Positions 8,823 through 17,485 of a stretch of 64,000 nucleotides of DNA are shown here, in pieces. The notes under the pieces were generated by a model. It made no database searches, was not told the DNA's origin, and saw only the letters and a program-made list of their open reading frames with translations. The DNA is taken from the NCBI GenBank assembly GCA_052066835.1, contig JBQHRJ010000008.1; one strand, 5' to 3'. The number at the start of each line of letters is the position of its first letter. Positions within the stretch are counted from its first letter, which is position 1. A program made the translations under genes and the position numbers. The stretch is from UBA2821 sp902763335. Lineage in GTDB: Bacteria > Bacillota > Clostridia > Lachnospirales > Lachnospiraceae.

Positions 8823-9368
8823 TTAACGCATAACCTGTAATACCATCTGTGCTGTTTCCACCATATTTGTTCCACTGTCCATACTGTGTTTCTGAATATA
8901 TCTGTGTGCTTCCTCTTCAGACATATTGTTTCGCTCCATCAACAATTTTTTTGCTTCATCAATATATGCCTGCTCTTTAAGATTTCTCTTTTTAGGCTGG
9001 CTTTTCATTTTACGTCGTTTTGCTGAAACTGAATTTATCAGCAGCTCTACCGAATTTATCAAATCATTGACTTTAAATGGCATCTCAATCGACAGTATAT
9101 CGCTTGCAGTGCATTCCTGTAGTTTCATCCTTGAGGCAATCAATAACATTTCCACACTCTTTGGTAAACATTCGTATAATTGAGAATACAGCATATCATT
9201 AAATTTATAGCCGCAGATAATAACACCATAGTCGATTTCATCCACAAAATTCATTGCCTGTGCACCAGATGTACAAACAGCGGTAACATCATATCCATTT
9301 CTAACCAGAAGATTTTTTATCGCCTTTCCATCCTCCGGTTTTGGAAACACTACCACTATGTTTATCAA
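8823..9368 (-). CDS. ANTAR-domain regulator with degenerate receiver
   Basis: The C-terminal 60 residues form an ANTAR RNA-binding domain (LKEQAYIDEAKKLLMERNN, then EEEAHRYIQKHSMD). ANTAR proteins act as antiterminators by binding hairpins in leader RNAs. The N-terminal domain has receiver-like length, but its phosphoacceptor site is missing: where an aspartate is expected the sequence is VIICGYKFND, and the acidic pair near the start is FPKP. It therefore probably responds to something other than phosphorylation, such as a partner protein or ligand. It follows glnA by about 40 bases, and the glnA leader contains an intrinsic-terminator hairpin that could be its target. Confidence 0.88.
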   Translation of the reverse strand: MINIVVVFPKPEDGKAIKNLLVRNGYDVTAVCTSGAQAMNFVDEIDYGVIICGYKFNDMLYSQLYECLPKSVEMLLIASRMKLQECTASDILSIEMPFKVNDLINSVELLINSVSAKRRKMKSQPKKRNLKEQAYIDEAKKLLMERNNMSEEEAHRYIQKHSMDSGTNMVETAQMVLQVMR

Positions 9369-9409
9369 ATGATTCCGCCTCCAGTCAGTGTATTCTAACC
9401 ATTTTAATT

Positions 9410-10738
9410 TTAATACTTATGAAGATATTCCTCAAGTTCCCAATTAGTAACTTTTTCTCGATATTCCTGCCATTCTCTCTTTTTAGCCTCTACCAATTTT
9501 TCCGATATGTGTTCACCAAGAATATCCTGCACAAATTTATCCTTCAGAAATTCATTTATAGCTTCATCAAGGCTCTGCGGAAGACTTTCTATTCCTGCTG
9601 CTTCCTTTTCCTCTGCCGTCATCTCAAATATATTTCTGTCTACGCTCTCCATAGGCTGTGCTTTTCTCTTTATTCCATCCAGTCCCGCTGCAAGACACAC
9701 CGCCAATGTAAGATACGGATTTGCAGAAGGATCAGGGCTTCTAAGCTCTACTCTGGTTCCGTCCCCGCCTGCTGCCGGTATTCTGATGAGAGGACTTCTG
9801 TTGGTTGCAGACCATGCAATATATATAGGTGCCTCATATCCCGGAACAAATCTCTTATATGAATTAACAAGCGGATTTGTAATAAATGTAATACCCTTGC
9901 TGTGCTCCATAATTCCTGCAATAAAATGATATGCCTCACTGCTGAGTCCGACCTTATCATTTTCATCGGCAAATATATTAATTCCATCCTTTGTCATAGA
10001 CATATTGATATGCATTCCCGAACCACTTACACCATGTTTTGGCTTTGGCATAAATGTTGCATACAGACCATGTCTTTTTGCAATTGATTTGACTGTGAGT
10101 TTAAATGTCATAATGTTGTCAGCAGTCTTAAGTGCATCCGCATATTTAAAATCTATCTCGTGCTGTGCCGGTGCAACTTCGTGATGAGATGTTTCTATCT
10201 CAAATCCCATACTTTCAAGATTAAGTACCATATCTCTTCTGCAGTTTTCTCCAAGGTCTACCGGTGCAAGGTCAAAGTATCCGGCCTTTTCATGAGTCTC
10301 CGTAGTAGGATTACCGTAATCATCTGTATGGAATAAGAAAAACTCACACTCAGGTCCTACTGAAAATCCATATCCCATCTGTTCTGCTTCATTTAGCACT
10401 TTCTTAAGAACATATCTCGGATCTCCTTCAAACGGCTGGCCGTTTGGTTTATATACATCACATATAAGTCTGGCAACCTTTCCCTGCTGTGGTCTCCATG
10501 GAAATATTTCAAAGGTGTCAAGGTCAGGATACAGATACATATCAGACTCTTCTATCCTGACAAATCCTTCTATAGAAGAGCCGTCAAACATACACTTGTT
10601 ATCAAGTGCCTTCTCAAGCTGACTTGAGGTAATTGCTATATTTTTTAATGTTCCAAATATATCGGTAAACTGAAGTCTGATAAATTCAACATCCTCTTCC
10701 TGTACCATATCGATTATCTGTTGCTTTGTATACTTCAT
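9410..10738 (-). CDS. glnA: Glutamine synthetase, type I
   Basis: At 442 residues this is a GSI-alpha-length enzyme that makes glutamine from glutamate, ammonia and ATP. Characteristic segments include the N-terminal EFIRLQFTDIFGTLKNI, SGSGMHINMS and NRSPLIRIPAAGG. The start at 10738 is set by the GGAGG four bases before it. The gene heads a probable operon with the ANTAR regulator and dapL. Regulation may be by attenuation: a promoter at 10860-10888 is followed immediately by a hairpin with a run of six T on the minus strand. Confidence 0.97.
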   Translation of the reverse strand: MKYTKQQIIDMVQEEDVEFIRLQFTDIFGTLKNIAITSSQLEKALDNKCMFDGSSIEGFVRIEESDMYLYPDLDTFEIFPWRPQQGKVARLICDVYKPNGQPFEGDPRYVLKKVLNEAEQMGYGFSVGPECEFFLFHTDDYGNPTTETHEKAGYFDLAPVDLGENCRRDMVLNLESMGFEIETSHHEVAPAQHEIDFKYADALKTADNIMTFKLTVKSIAKRHGLYATFMPKPKHGVSGSGMHINMSMTKDGINIFADENDKVGLSSEAYHFIAGIMEHSKGITFITNPLVNSYKRFVPGYEAPIYIAWSATNRSPLIRIPAAGGDGTRVELRSPDPSANPYLTLAVCLAAGLDGIKRKAQPMESVDRNIFEMTAEEKEAAGIESLPQSLDEAINEFLKDKFVQDILGEHISEKLVEAKKREWQEYREKVTNWELEEYLHKY

Positions 10739-10808
10739 ACATCCTCCATTCCCGCACATTCACATTTTTCTGTGCACACTATAATACATATTTTATTAAT
10801 AAATAAAT

Positions 10809-10847
10809 TAAAAAACGGCATACTTCTACTACTGAGAAGACGCCGTT
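10809..10847 (-). terminator. Intrinsic terminator in the glnA leader (probable attenuator)
   Basis: On the minus strand AACGGC pairs with GCCGTT and an inner CTTCT pairs with AGAAG around a small loop, followed directly by TTTTTT. It begins only about ten bases after the expected transcription start and 70 bases before the glnA start codon. No minus-strand gene lies upstream that would need this terminator. Confidence 0.75.
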
Positions 10848-10859
10848 GTCATATCTAAA

Positions 10860-10888
10860 AGTATATCAATTACTTTCACATTTATCAA
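10860..10888 (-). promoter_or_regulatory. Promoter of glnA
   Basis: A -35 box TTGATA (10883-10888), a 17-base spacer and a -10 box TATACT (10860-10865) read toward glnA. A second weak AT-rich promoter downstream of the hairpin cannot be ruled out. Confidence 0.75.
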
Positions 10889-11006
10889 CTGTTTTATTTA
10901 TAAATTTTTTGCAAATATAAGCTTGTATTTATATCCGCACCATTGTAAAATGAAAAGGATTATGCGATATTGTGTCGCGCACAGATATAGAGAAAGGACA
11001 AATATA

Positions 11007-12311
11007 ATGAAGAAAAGAAGAAAAAGACGGATTGCACCTATAATTATACTGGTTCTTGTTGTTCTGATTGTCGGTGCTGCTTCGGTTATAGGATACGGAA
11101 TTTTATCAGCCGGAAAAGGTTCTAAAAATAAAACAGAAAAAAACACAGAACAGACTGCCGAAAATACTAAGAAACATTCATCAGATGATGACAAAAATTC
11201 ACCGGATGATTATGATTATTCTCTTAGCGAAAGTGACAGTCCTTACCTTGTAAAGGTAAACCGTGCCGCAAACTGTGTAACTGTTTACACTAAGGATGCA
11301 GATGGTCACTATACTGTTCCTATTAAAGCTATTGTATGTTCTACTGCAAAAGATAAGGAAAGTACTCCTCTCGGAACATTTAAAACATCTGAAAAATATG
11401 ACTGGAGACTTATGGTCGATGGCACTTACTCCCAGTACGCATACCGTATAGAAGGCGAGATAATGTTCCACTCAGTGCCTTGTTTTAAACAGGATAAGAG
11501 CCGACTTGAGGTTGAGGAATACAATAAACTCGGTCAGCCGGCATCTCTCGGATGTATCAGAATGACTGTCCGTGATACGAAATGGATATATGATAACTGC
11601 CCTCCGGGAACTACTGTAGTTATATATGATGATGAGAGCAATCCGGGACCACTCGGAAAGCCTGAATCCATAAAAATACCTGAAGACAGTGAATATTCAG
11701 GATGGGACCCTACGGACCCTGATCCTGAGAACCCATGGTTATCATGCGGACCTATTATCTCAAATGCCTACGATCTCACATTAAAAACCGGTTCATCAAT
11801 GAATCTGCTTAAATATATCACAGCAGTAGATACATGTGGAAATGACATTACAAAGAATGTAGGACTTACAGGTAACTATGACCTGAGTAAACCGGGAATA
11901 TATACAGTAACATATACTGTTACTGATTTACTCGGAAAAACAGTTTCCGTATCGGCAAACATTACCGTTGCAGACAACGTAGTCGAAACTGAACCTATCG
12001 AAACTGCCACAGCAGTACGTGAAACATCTAAAAACAGCAAAAAGAAAAATGATGATGACGATGATGATGAAGAAACTTATCGTCATACCCAGGAATATAC
12101 AACTACTGCTGCACCTGAAACTACAACTCAGGCACCTGTAGAGACTACCCAGGAAACAGTTGCACCGGAGACTACCACACCGGCTCCTACTACAGAAGCT
12201 CCTACCACTGAGACAACAACTCAGCAGGAAACCACTACGGAAGCTCCTACTACCGAGGCCCCTACAGATGAAACAACACGTAAGCATAATAACGATGATA
12301 ATAATGAATAA
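11007..12311 (+). CDS. L,D-transpeptidase (YkuD family) with Ig-like domain and Thr-rich tail
   Basis: A 434-residue membrane-anchored enzyme. A basic N terminus and one hydrophobic segment (about residues 9-32) anchor it, leaving the rest outside the cell. The YkuD domain (about 75-215) contains MFHSVPC and the catalytic SLGCIRM, with Cys183 as nucleophile; such enzymes form 3-3 peptidoglycan cross-links or attach proteins to the wall. A bacterial Ig-like / DUF5011-type domain follows (about 255-330). The last 70 residues are rich in TTTPAPTTE-type repeats. The start at 11007 follows AAAGGA; an upstream in-frame ATG lacks a site. It is transcribed away from glnA. Confidence 0.92.
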   Translation: MKKRRKRRIAPIIILVLVVLIVGAASVIGYGILSAGKGSKNKTEKNTEQTAENTKKHSSDDDKNSPDDYDYSLSESDSPYLVKVNRAANCVTVYTKDADGHYTVPIKAIVCSTAKDKESTPLGTFKTSEKYDWRLMVDGTYSQYAYRIEGEIMFHSVPCFKQDKSRLEVEEYNKLGQPASLGCIRMTVRDTKWIYDNCPPGTTVVIYDDESNPGPLGKPESIKIPEDSEYSGWDPTDPDPENPWLSCGPIISNAYDLTLKTGSSMNLLKYITAVDTCGNDITKNVGLTGNYDLSKPGIYTVTYTVTDLLGKTVSVSANITVADNVVETEPIETATAVRETSKNSKKKNDDDDDDEETYRHTQEYTTTAAPETTTQAPVETTQETVAPETTTPAPTTEAPTTETTTQQETTTEAPTTEAPTDETTRKHNNDDNNE

Positions 12312-12333
12312 CGTATTTTGATTTAACATGCAG

Positions 12334-12373
12334 AATGAGCTGTTGCACCAAATTAGTGCACAGCTCATTTTTT
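12334..12373 (+). terminator. Terminator of the L,D-transpeptidase gene
   Basis: AATGAGCTG pairs with CAGCTCATT, with an inner TGCAC/GTGCA stem, followed by TTTTTT. It begins about 20 bases after the stop codon. Confidence 0.9.
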
Positions 12374-12458
12374 ATGTCTGTTCCTTACAGAATTTTATTA
12401 TATTTCCCGCTCCCCACTAATATAATATATATAAGAATTTATTTGCATGAGGTGACTT

Positions 12459-13208
12459 ATGCGTATCAAGCAATCTATCTTATGGCTCAGTGCCATAGCA
12501 ATCCTATTTTGTATGAGTCTCTATATTCCAAATGCGGCATTTGTATCAAGCCAGACCTCCGACAAACTTCTTCCCATTTACTGCGTAGAAACTGATAAAA
12601 AACAGATTTCCCTCAGTTTTGATGCCGCCTGGGGCAATGAAGATACTTCTAAAATATTAGAAATTTTGAAAAAGCATAACGTACATGTAACCTTTTTTAT
12701 GACCGGTGGATGGGTAGAATCATATCCTGACGATGTCAAAGCGATAGCCGCTGCCGGACACGATTTGGGCAATCACAGTAAAAATCACAAGCATATGACT
12801 GAACTTTCAGAAGCCGAATGTAAAGATGAACTGATGAAAGTCCACCAGAAGGTCAAAGATCTGACAGGAGTAGATATGTGTCTGTTCAGACCACCTTATG
12901 GAGATTATGACAATAAAGTGGTAAATGTTGCAAGGGAAAACGGATATTTTCCTATTCAATGGGATGTAGACAGTCTCGATTGGAAAAATTATGGAGTTGA
13001 AAATATTCAAAACACAGTCCTTAATCACAAACATCTTGGCAACGGTTCTATAATATTATGCCATAACGGAGCTAAATTCACCGCTGAAGCACTGGATGGA
13101 CTGATAACCGGATTAAAAGAAAAAGGCTATGAATTTGTACCTATATCAAAACTTATATACAAAGATACATATAATATAAACCACGAGGGCAGACAGCTTA
13201 AAAGTTAA
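12459..13208 (+). CDS. Polysaccharide deacetylase, PdaB-like
   Basis: A 249-residue NodB-type deacetylase with an N-terminal signal or anchor segment (about residues 6-28). The first metal-site motif is SFDAAWG rather than TFDDG, as seen in the PdaB sporulation group. GHDLGNHSKNH supplies the HxxNH histidines and RPPYG is the third motif. PdaB-type proteins act on glycan during spore formation; whether this organism sporulates cannot be judged from the window. GAGGTG lies four bases before the ATG. A full palindromic repeat begins 20 bases after the stop codon and separates the gene from its probable terminator. Confidence 0.9.
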   Translation: MRIKQSILWLSAIAILFCMSLYIPNAAFVSSQTSDKLLPIYCVETDKKQISLSFDAAWGNEDTSKILEILKKHNVHVTFFMTGGWVESYPDDVKAIAAAGHDLGNHSKNHKHMTELSEAECKDELMKVHQKVKDLTGVDMCLFRPPYGDYDNKVVNVARENGYFPIQWDVDSLDWKNYGVENIQNTVLNHKHLGNGSIILCHNGAKFTAEALDGLITGLKEKGYEFVPISKLIYKDTYNINHEGRQLKS

Positions 13209-13227
13209 TTTTCTCTCTGCCTATTAA

Positions 13228-13349
13228 GATTCAGGTATCAAAAGGGTGCTACGCACCAGCCAAGCACAATATGTGATATTGCAAGCTAGCTTGCAAATAC
13301 ACATACTTGTGTTGGCTAGTCCCCGTAGGGGCTTTTGACACCTGAATCC
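13228..13349 (+). repeat. Palindromic repeat, copy 2 (full length)
   Basis: The outer arms GATTCAGGTATCAAAAG and CTTTTGACACCTGAATC can pair. Inside are the GGTGCTACGCACC hairpin, a long central arm (AGCCAA/TTGGCT, CACA/TGTG, TATGTG/CACATA, central TTGCAAGCTAGCTTGCAA) and the CCCCGTAGGGG hairpin. CTATTAA occurs directly before (13221-13227) and at the other end (13349-13355), as expected of a target-site duplication. The repeat lies between two convergent genes, 20 bases after one stop codon. Confidence 0.93.
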
Positions 13350-13352
13350 TAT

Positions 13353-13415
13353 TAAAAAAGCCATTACAGACATATACGGGCATGTTACATTCCATATATT
13401 CTGTATGGCTTTCTT
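13353..13415 (-). terminator. Probable bidirectional terminator between convergent genes
   Basis: AAAGCCAT and ACAGA pair with TCTGT and ATGGCTTT around a long loop. On the minus strand the stem is followed by TTTTTT, suiting the hydF-to-YbjN-like operon. On the plus strand CTTTATATT follows, so it may also serve the deacetylase gene. Confidence 0.6.
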
Positions 13416-13425
13416 TATATTATTT

Positions 13426-13839
13426 CTATTTCTTCTCGTACATAGCATCTATCTCTTTGTACATGAGGTCACCCATCTGTACTCCGATGAGAGCAAGTTC
13501 TATGGCAAGTCTTCCGATATTTGTCTCATTTACCATATGGTCCATGCTCATAACTACATCTTTGTCTTCTATAGTAAGCTTTACCCATCTGTAAATTTTG
13601 TTTAACTCGTTTACCTTGAGTATTAATTTTTCTGTAACTCTCTCTACATGATACAGATTGTAGAATTTTATCGACATTGATTTGTTATCTTCTGCAACAA
13701 CAAAGAGAATCTTCAATGTAACCGGTGCTTCTTTCATCTTCTGCATGATGACTATCGCTTCCTGATTATCTCCTGCCACTGCATATTTGAGTCCCTGCTG
13801 GCTGAATGTCAGACCGAGGGCATTTATTAATGCGTTCAT
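13426..13839 (-). CDS. YbjN-domain-like protein
   Basis: A 137-residue soluble protein. Its pattern (short N-terminal helix, then alternating strands, then two long helices ending NETNIGRLAIELALIG) resembles the YbjN / type III chaperone-like fold, but I base this on general appearance and not on a diagnostic motif. The start at 13839 is placed after GGAGGA with a four-base spacer; the open frame extends 27 codons further upstream. It is the last gene after RNase H in the hydrogenase-maturation transcript. Function is unknown. Confidence 0.65.
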   Translation of the reverse strand: MNALINALGLTFSQQGLKYAVAGDNQEAIVIMQKMKEAPVTLKILFVVAEDNKSMSIKFYNLYHVERVTEKLILKVNELNKIYRWVKLTIEDKDVVMSMDHMVNETNIGRLAIELALIGVQMGDLMYKEIDAMYEKK

Positions 13840-13925
13840 TTCTTCCTCCATTCCGATGCGGCAAAATAGCCGTATATAATATAATATATAGATTTTACCA
13901 TTATTTTGCCTCACATGCAAGCACT

Positions 13926-14543
13926 CTAAAATATAGCTTTTTTGGCAAGTTCATCCGCCACATCATTGAACCTGTCACCGGAATGTCCCTTGACTTTTAT
14001 AAATTCGACTTTGAGCTTTGAACTTACTTCTTCATAGTACTTTTTGTACGCAATGGTTCCCGGTTTATTAGCCTTCCACGCACCTGTACACCACTTTGAT
14101 ATTCCCTCATAGTCGTGATATATAACCAGTGTTTCACAACCGTTTTCCACTGCATACCGCATTGCACATTCAGAACCCTTTATCTCTCCAGCCACATTTC
14201 TCATTTCGGCAAGTTCCCTGTCATCTACCTTCTGTGAAAAATGCAGTTCTTTTCCATCATGAAACATTACAACACCATATGAAAATTCCTTTGTAGCTAT
14301 ATTGTAACTTCCGTCAACGTATGCAACAGCATTTAATTTATCCGTGACGGGAACTCCACCTTCATTTTCCACCTGTATGGAATTTTTCACGGCACCACCC
14401 ATATACGCTTCCGCTTCCGTAATAGTCGGAAAGCTTTTATACTCGGCACCTGAAAATCCCTGTACCTGTGCCTTACAGTCATCCCAGCTCATATAAATTC
14501 CTGCTGTTTTTCCTTTTCTTACCGCATAATATTTTTTTGCCAA
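13926..14543 (-). CDS. rnhA: Ribonuclease HI with N-terminal viroplasmin-type domain
   Basis: A 205-residue enzyme that cuts the RNA strand of RNA-DNA hybrids. Residues 1-47 form the small hybrid-binding (caulimovirus viroplasmin-like) domain, with YYAVRKGKTAGIYMSWDDCK. The catalytic domain starts around residue 72 and shows the acidic set D77 (VDGSY), E120 (GEIKGSE), D144 (YHDYEG) and D194 (HSGDRFNDVADELA). The domain order matches eukaryotic RNase H1 and many clostridial enzymes. It follows hydG by 18 bases. Confidence 0.94.
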   Translation of the reverse strand: MAKKYYAVRKGKTAGIYMSWDDCKAQVQGFSGAEYKSFPTITEAEAYMGGAVKNSIQVENEGGVPVTDKLNAVAYVDGSYNIATKEFSYGVVMFHDGKELHFSQKVDDRELAEMRNVAGEIKGSECAMRYAVENGCETLVIYHDYEGISKWCTGAWKANKPGTIAYKKYYEEVSSKLKVEFIKVKGHSGDRFNDVADELAKKAIF

Positions 14544-14561
14544 ATCACACCTCTTATCTTT

Positions 14562-15980
14562 CTAGAATCTGAAATCTCTCTGTCCTTCATGAATATTTTC
14601 AATATATTCAGAAGCTTTCTCCCTTACTTTTTCATTTGGAATAGTTTTAAGCTCGTCTGCTATAAGCTTTTCACCAACCGCTTTAGTCTCAGGACTCGCA
14701 TAATCCTCAAGATACTCTTTTAATGTCATAAGTGCATTCGGATGGCAGCAGTTTACTATCTGCTTACTCTTTAACAGTTCCATAAACCTATCGCCCGTAC
14801 GTCCCGCACGATAACATGCTGTACAAAAACTTGGCACATATCCCATATCCATAAGCCATTTAACTACTTCATCGAGCGTTCTCGTATCGCTCACGTCAAA
14901 CTGTGCTGAATTTTCCTCTTCCGGTTCATCTTCAAAATATCCGCCTACACTTGTTTTTGAACCACCGCTAATCTGTGATATACCGAGATGAAGTACTCTT
15001 TCCCTGCATTTCTGACTCTCTCTTGTAGAAACAATCATACCCGTATACGGAACTGCAATTCTTATACATGCAACAATCTTTGCAAATGTATCATCAGATA
15101 TTCCATTATCAAATACATCCGGGTCAATGTCATCTGCTCTTCTCACTCTCGGAACGCTTATAGTATGAGGTCCCACTCCTTTATATGCCTCAAGATGTTC
15201 CGCATGCATGATTATTCCCGTAAAATCATATCTGTAATTATTAAGACCGAATAACACACCAAGACCTACATCATCTATGCCACCTTCCATGGCACGATCC
15301 ATGGCTTCAGTGTGATATGCATAATTGTGCTTTGGTCCTGTCGGATGAAGCTTTTCATATGATTCCTTATTGTATGTCTCCTGGAATAAAATGTAAGTAC
15401 CGATTCCCGCATCTTTAAGCTTTGTATAATTTTCAACCGTTGTAGCTGCAATATTGACATTTACACGTCTTATCGCACCATTCTTATGTTTGATACTGTA
15501 TATTGTGTTTATACATTCAAGTATATATTCTATCGGATTGTTCACAGGATCCTCGCCTGCCTCAAGTGCCAGACGCTTGTGCCCCATATCCTGAAGTGCC
15601 ATAACCTCTTTTACAATCTCTTTCTGCGTAAGCTTCTTACGGGCAATATGTTTATTTTTTGCATGATAAGGACAATATTCACATCCGTTTACACAATAGT
15701 TTGAAAGATATAATGGTGCAAACATAACTATTCTGTTTCCATAAAATTCTTTCTTAATATCCTCAGCAAGTTTAAATATTTCCTGATTCTTATCCTCAAG
15801 TTCACAATCAAGAAGAACTATCGCCTCTTTATGGGATATACCCTTCATCTTTCTTGCTTTCTCTAAAATCTCATCAATTAACTCTCTGTTATTTTTGTTT
15901 TTTTCGGCATATTCAAGACATTCCCTGATTTCCTCATCACTAATGAACTCTTCTGCCTTTGGTGACATTACGTTATACAT
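14562..15980 (-). CDS. hydG: [FeFe]-hydrogenase maturase HydG (radical SAM tyrosine lyase)
   Basis: A 472-residue radical SAM enzyme that splits tyrosine to supply the CO and cyanide ligands of the H-cluster. The radical-SAM cluster motif is C96-VNG-C100-EY-C103. A second iron-sulfur site in the C-terminal region is marked by CTACYRAGRTGDR and NCCHP, the arrangement that separates HydG from ThiH. It lies just after the TM1266-type gene and hydF, consistent with one maturation operon. HydE and the hydrogenase itself are not in this window. Confidence 0.97.
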   Translation of the reverse strand: MYNVMSPKAEEFISDEEIRECLEYAEKNKNNRELIDEILEKARKMKGISHKEAIVLLDCELEDKNQEIFKLAEDIKKEFYGNRIVMFAPLYLSNYCVNGCEYCPYHAKNKHIARKKLTQKEIVKEVMALQDMGHKRLALEAGEDPVNNPIEYILECINTIYSIKHKNGAIRRVNVNIAATTVENYTKLKDAGIGTYILFQETYNKESYEKLHPTGPKHNYAYHTEAMDRAMEGGIDDVGLGVLFGLNNYRYDFTGIIMHAEHLEAYKGVGPHTISVPRVRRADDIDPDVFDNGISDDTFAKIVACIRIAVPYTGMIVSTRESQKCRERVLHLGISQISGGSKTSVGGYFEDEPEEENSAQFDVSDTRTLDEVVKWLMDMGYVPSFCTACYRAGRTGDRFMELLKSKQIVNCCHPNALMTLKEYLEDYASPETKAVGEKLIADELKTIPNEKVREKASEYIENIHEGQRDFRF

Positions 15981-15995
15981 TCTTTTCTCCTTTTT

Positions 15996-16241
15996 TTATA
16001 CTTTTGAATAGGCAACTTTAGATGTAACTCCATTAATTTTTCCTATTTTCCCTGACAGATTATTTATAACATCTGCCGGTGCATCTATTTCAACACTTAT
16101 AAGTGAACAATTTCTTTTCTGGTGTGGTATTCCCATTCTTCCTATAATGTAGTCGCTGAAATTATGAAGCAGCTCGTTTAGTTCCGTCACGCTGTCGGGA
16201 TTTTCCACAACTATTGCCATTACTGCTAATCTTGTATCCAT
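15996..16241 (-). CDS. TM1266-type small protein of the iron-only hydrogenase system
   Basis: An 81-residue ferredoxin-fold (ACT-like) protein typical of genes placed among [FeFe]-hydrogenase maturases. It starts MDTRLAVMAIVVENPD and contains GRMGIPH and the C-terminal GKINGVTSKVAYSK. The family is annotated as a putative regulator, without a settled mechanism. It overlaps the end of hydF by 16 bases and ends 15 bases before hydG, so the three are translationally coupled. Confidence 0.9.
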   Translation of the reverse strand: MDTRLAVMAIVVENPDSVTELNELLHNFSDYIIGRMGIPHQKRNCSLISVEIDAPADVINNLSGKIGKINGVTSKVAYSKV

Positions 16242-17428
16242 ATTTTATCAAGTATTCCTTTCATCCATGCTATCGCTATTCCATAATTTGTCATAGGTAC
16301 ATTCTGACTTTTTGCCCTGTCTATCCTTGACATAACATATTTCCTGTTGAACATGCAGGCTCCACACTGTATTATCAGGTCATAATTTTTAAGGTTTTCA
16401 GGAAAATCATTTCCGCTTACTATGTCTACCTGAAGTCCCTCACCCACACGTTTTCTAAGTAATTTCGGAAGTTTCTCCCTTCCTATATCTTCCTTAAGCG
16501 GTGCATGAGTGCAACATTCTGCTATAAGAACTTTTGACTGTTCGGTAAGCTTTGCTATATTTTCTGCACCGTTTACATAATATCCTATATCTCCCTTATA
16601 TGCTGCAAACAATGTGGAAAATGATGTGAGAATACTCTCTTCCGGTTTCATATCATAAACTTCCTTATACACCTGAGAGTCAGTTATGATAAGCTTCGGA
16701 GGTTCTGCCAGTGCCTTAAGTGCCTCCTGCATCTTATCTGTTGTAGCACTCACCACTATACATTTCTTATCTAACAGTTCCCTTATGGTCTGCACCTGTG
16801 GTAATATAAGTCTTCCCTCCGGTGCCTGTATATCCTGCGGCATAATAAGCATAACAACATCCCCTGCACCTGCAATGCTGCCTGTTATATATCTTTTCTC
16901 TTCGCCCTTATCCAGACATTGTATCAGTCTTTTTCGCAGTTCATCAATTCCTGACTTTTTCATTGCGGATGTAACAACAGGCTCTTTCCCTGTAATCTTT
17001 TCAATTTTCACTTTCAATTCATCTGCATCTGCGATTTCATCGCATTTACTTATAACCGTGACAACAGGCGTATTCATATGTTCAAAATAATCATACCATC
17101 TTTTTTCCTCTTCCAGATTATCATCAGTCACAACCACTACTGCAATGTCCGCATGTTCAGCCGCCTTTTTCGTCTTCTCTACTCTTTTTTGTCCCAATTC
17201 GCCACTGTCATCAACTCCGGCTGTATCTATCAGAACACATGGGCCTATGCCATGTATTTCCATCGGCTTTTTTACCGCATCTGTTGTTGTTCCACTCACG
17301 TCTGATACAATGGATATTTCCTGACCTGTTAGTGCATTTATCAGTGCGGATTTTCCACTGTTCATTTTGCCGATAAATACAATGTGGGTTCTGTCAGATG
17401 ATGGTGTGTCATTTAAAGTAATTGCCAT
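16226..17428 (-). CDS. hydF: [FeFe]-hydrogenase maturation GTPase HydF
   Basis: A 400-residue GTPase and scaffold on which the H-cluster two-iron unit is assembled before transfer to the hydrogenase. The N-terminal domain shows the G1 loop GKMNSGKS and the G3 motif DTAG. The C-terminal domain carries the cluster ligands CTHAP and CGACM, which match the CxH...CxxC pattern of HydF. AGGAGG lies five bases before the ATG at 17428; upstream in-frame starts would fall inside a terminator hairpin. The gene heads the maturation operon and has a promoter and a hairpin in its leader. Confidence 0.96.
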   Translation of the reverse strand: MAITLNDTPSSDRTHIVFIGKMNSGKSALINALTGQEISIVSDVSGTTTDAVKKPMEIHGIGPCVLIDTAGVDDSGELGQKRVEKTKKAAEHADIAVVVVTDDNLEEEKRWYDYFEHMNTPVVTVISKCDEIADADELKVKIEKITGKEPVVTSAMKKSGIDELRKRLIQCLDKGEEKRYITGSIAGAGDVVMLIMPQDIQAPEGRLILPQVQTIRELLDKKCIVVSATTDKMQEALKALAEPPKLIITDSQVYKEVYDMKPEESILTSFSTLFAAYKGDIGYYVNGAENIAKLTEQSKVLIAECCTHAPLKEDIGREKLPKLLRKRVGEGLQVDIVSGNDFPENLKNYDLIIQCGACMFNRKYVMSRIDRAKSQNVPMTNYGIAIAWMKGILDKIWIQD

Positions 17429-17455
17429 GTGGGCCTCCTTTCCAATAAATGCAAC

Positions 17456-17485
17456 AAAAAATGCCTTATGTAACGACATAAGGCA
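17456..17485 (-). terminator. Intrinsic terminator in the hydF leader (probable attenuator)
   Basis: On the minus strand TGCCTTATGT pairs perfectly with ACATAAGGCA around a four-base loop and is followed by TTTTTTG. It sits 28 bases before the hydF start codon and about 90 bases after a good promoter. The leader segment GACATAA, upstream of it, could pair with TTATGTC in the left arm and act as an antiterminator. Confidence 0.78.

Noticed and set aside
9341..9862. Long plus-strand open frame opposite glnA and the ANTAR gene
   Set aside because: It is antisense to two clear genes, has low-complexity hydrophobic composition and lacks a ribosome site.
11928..12368. Minus-strand Cys/Ser-rich open frame opposite the L,D-transpeptidase tail
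   Set aside because: Its unusual composition is the complement of the Thr-rich coding repeat, and it overlaps the gene's terminator.
13228..13349. Insertion sequence or transposon with its own transposase
   Set aside because: The element is only about 122 bases and codes for nothing; no transposase gene lies in the window.
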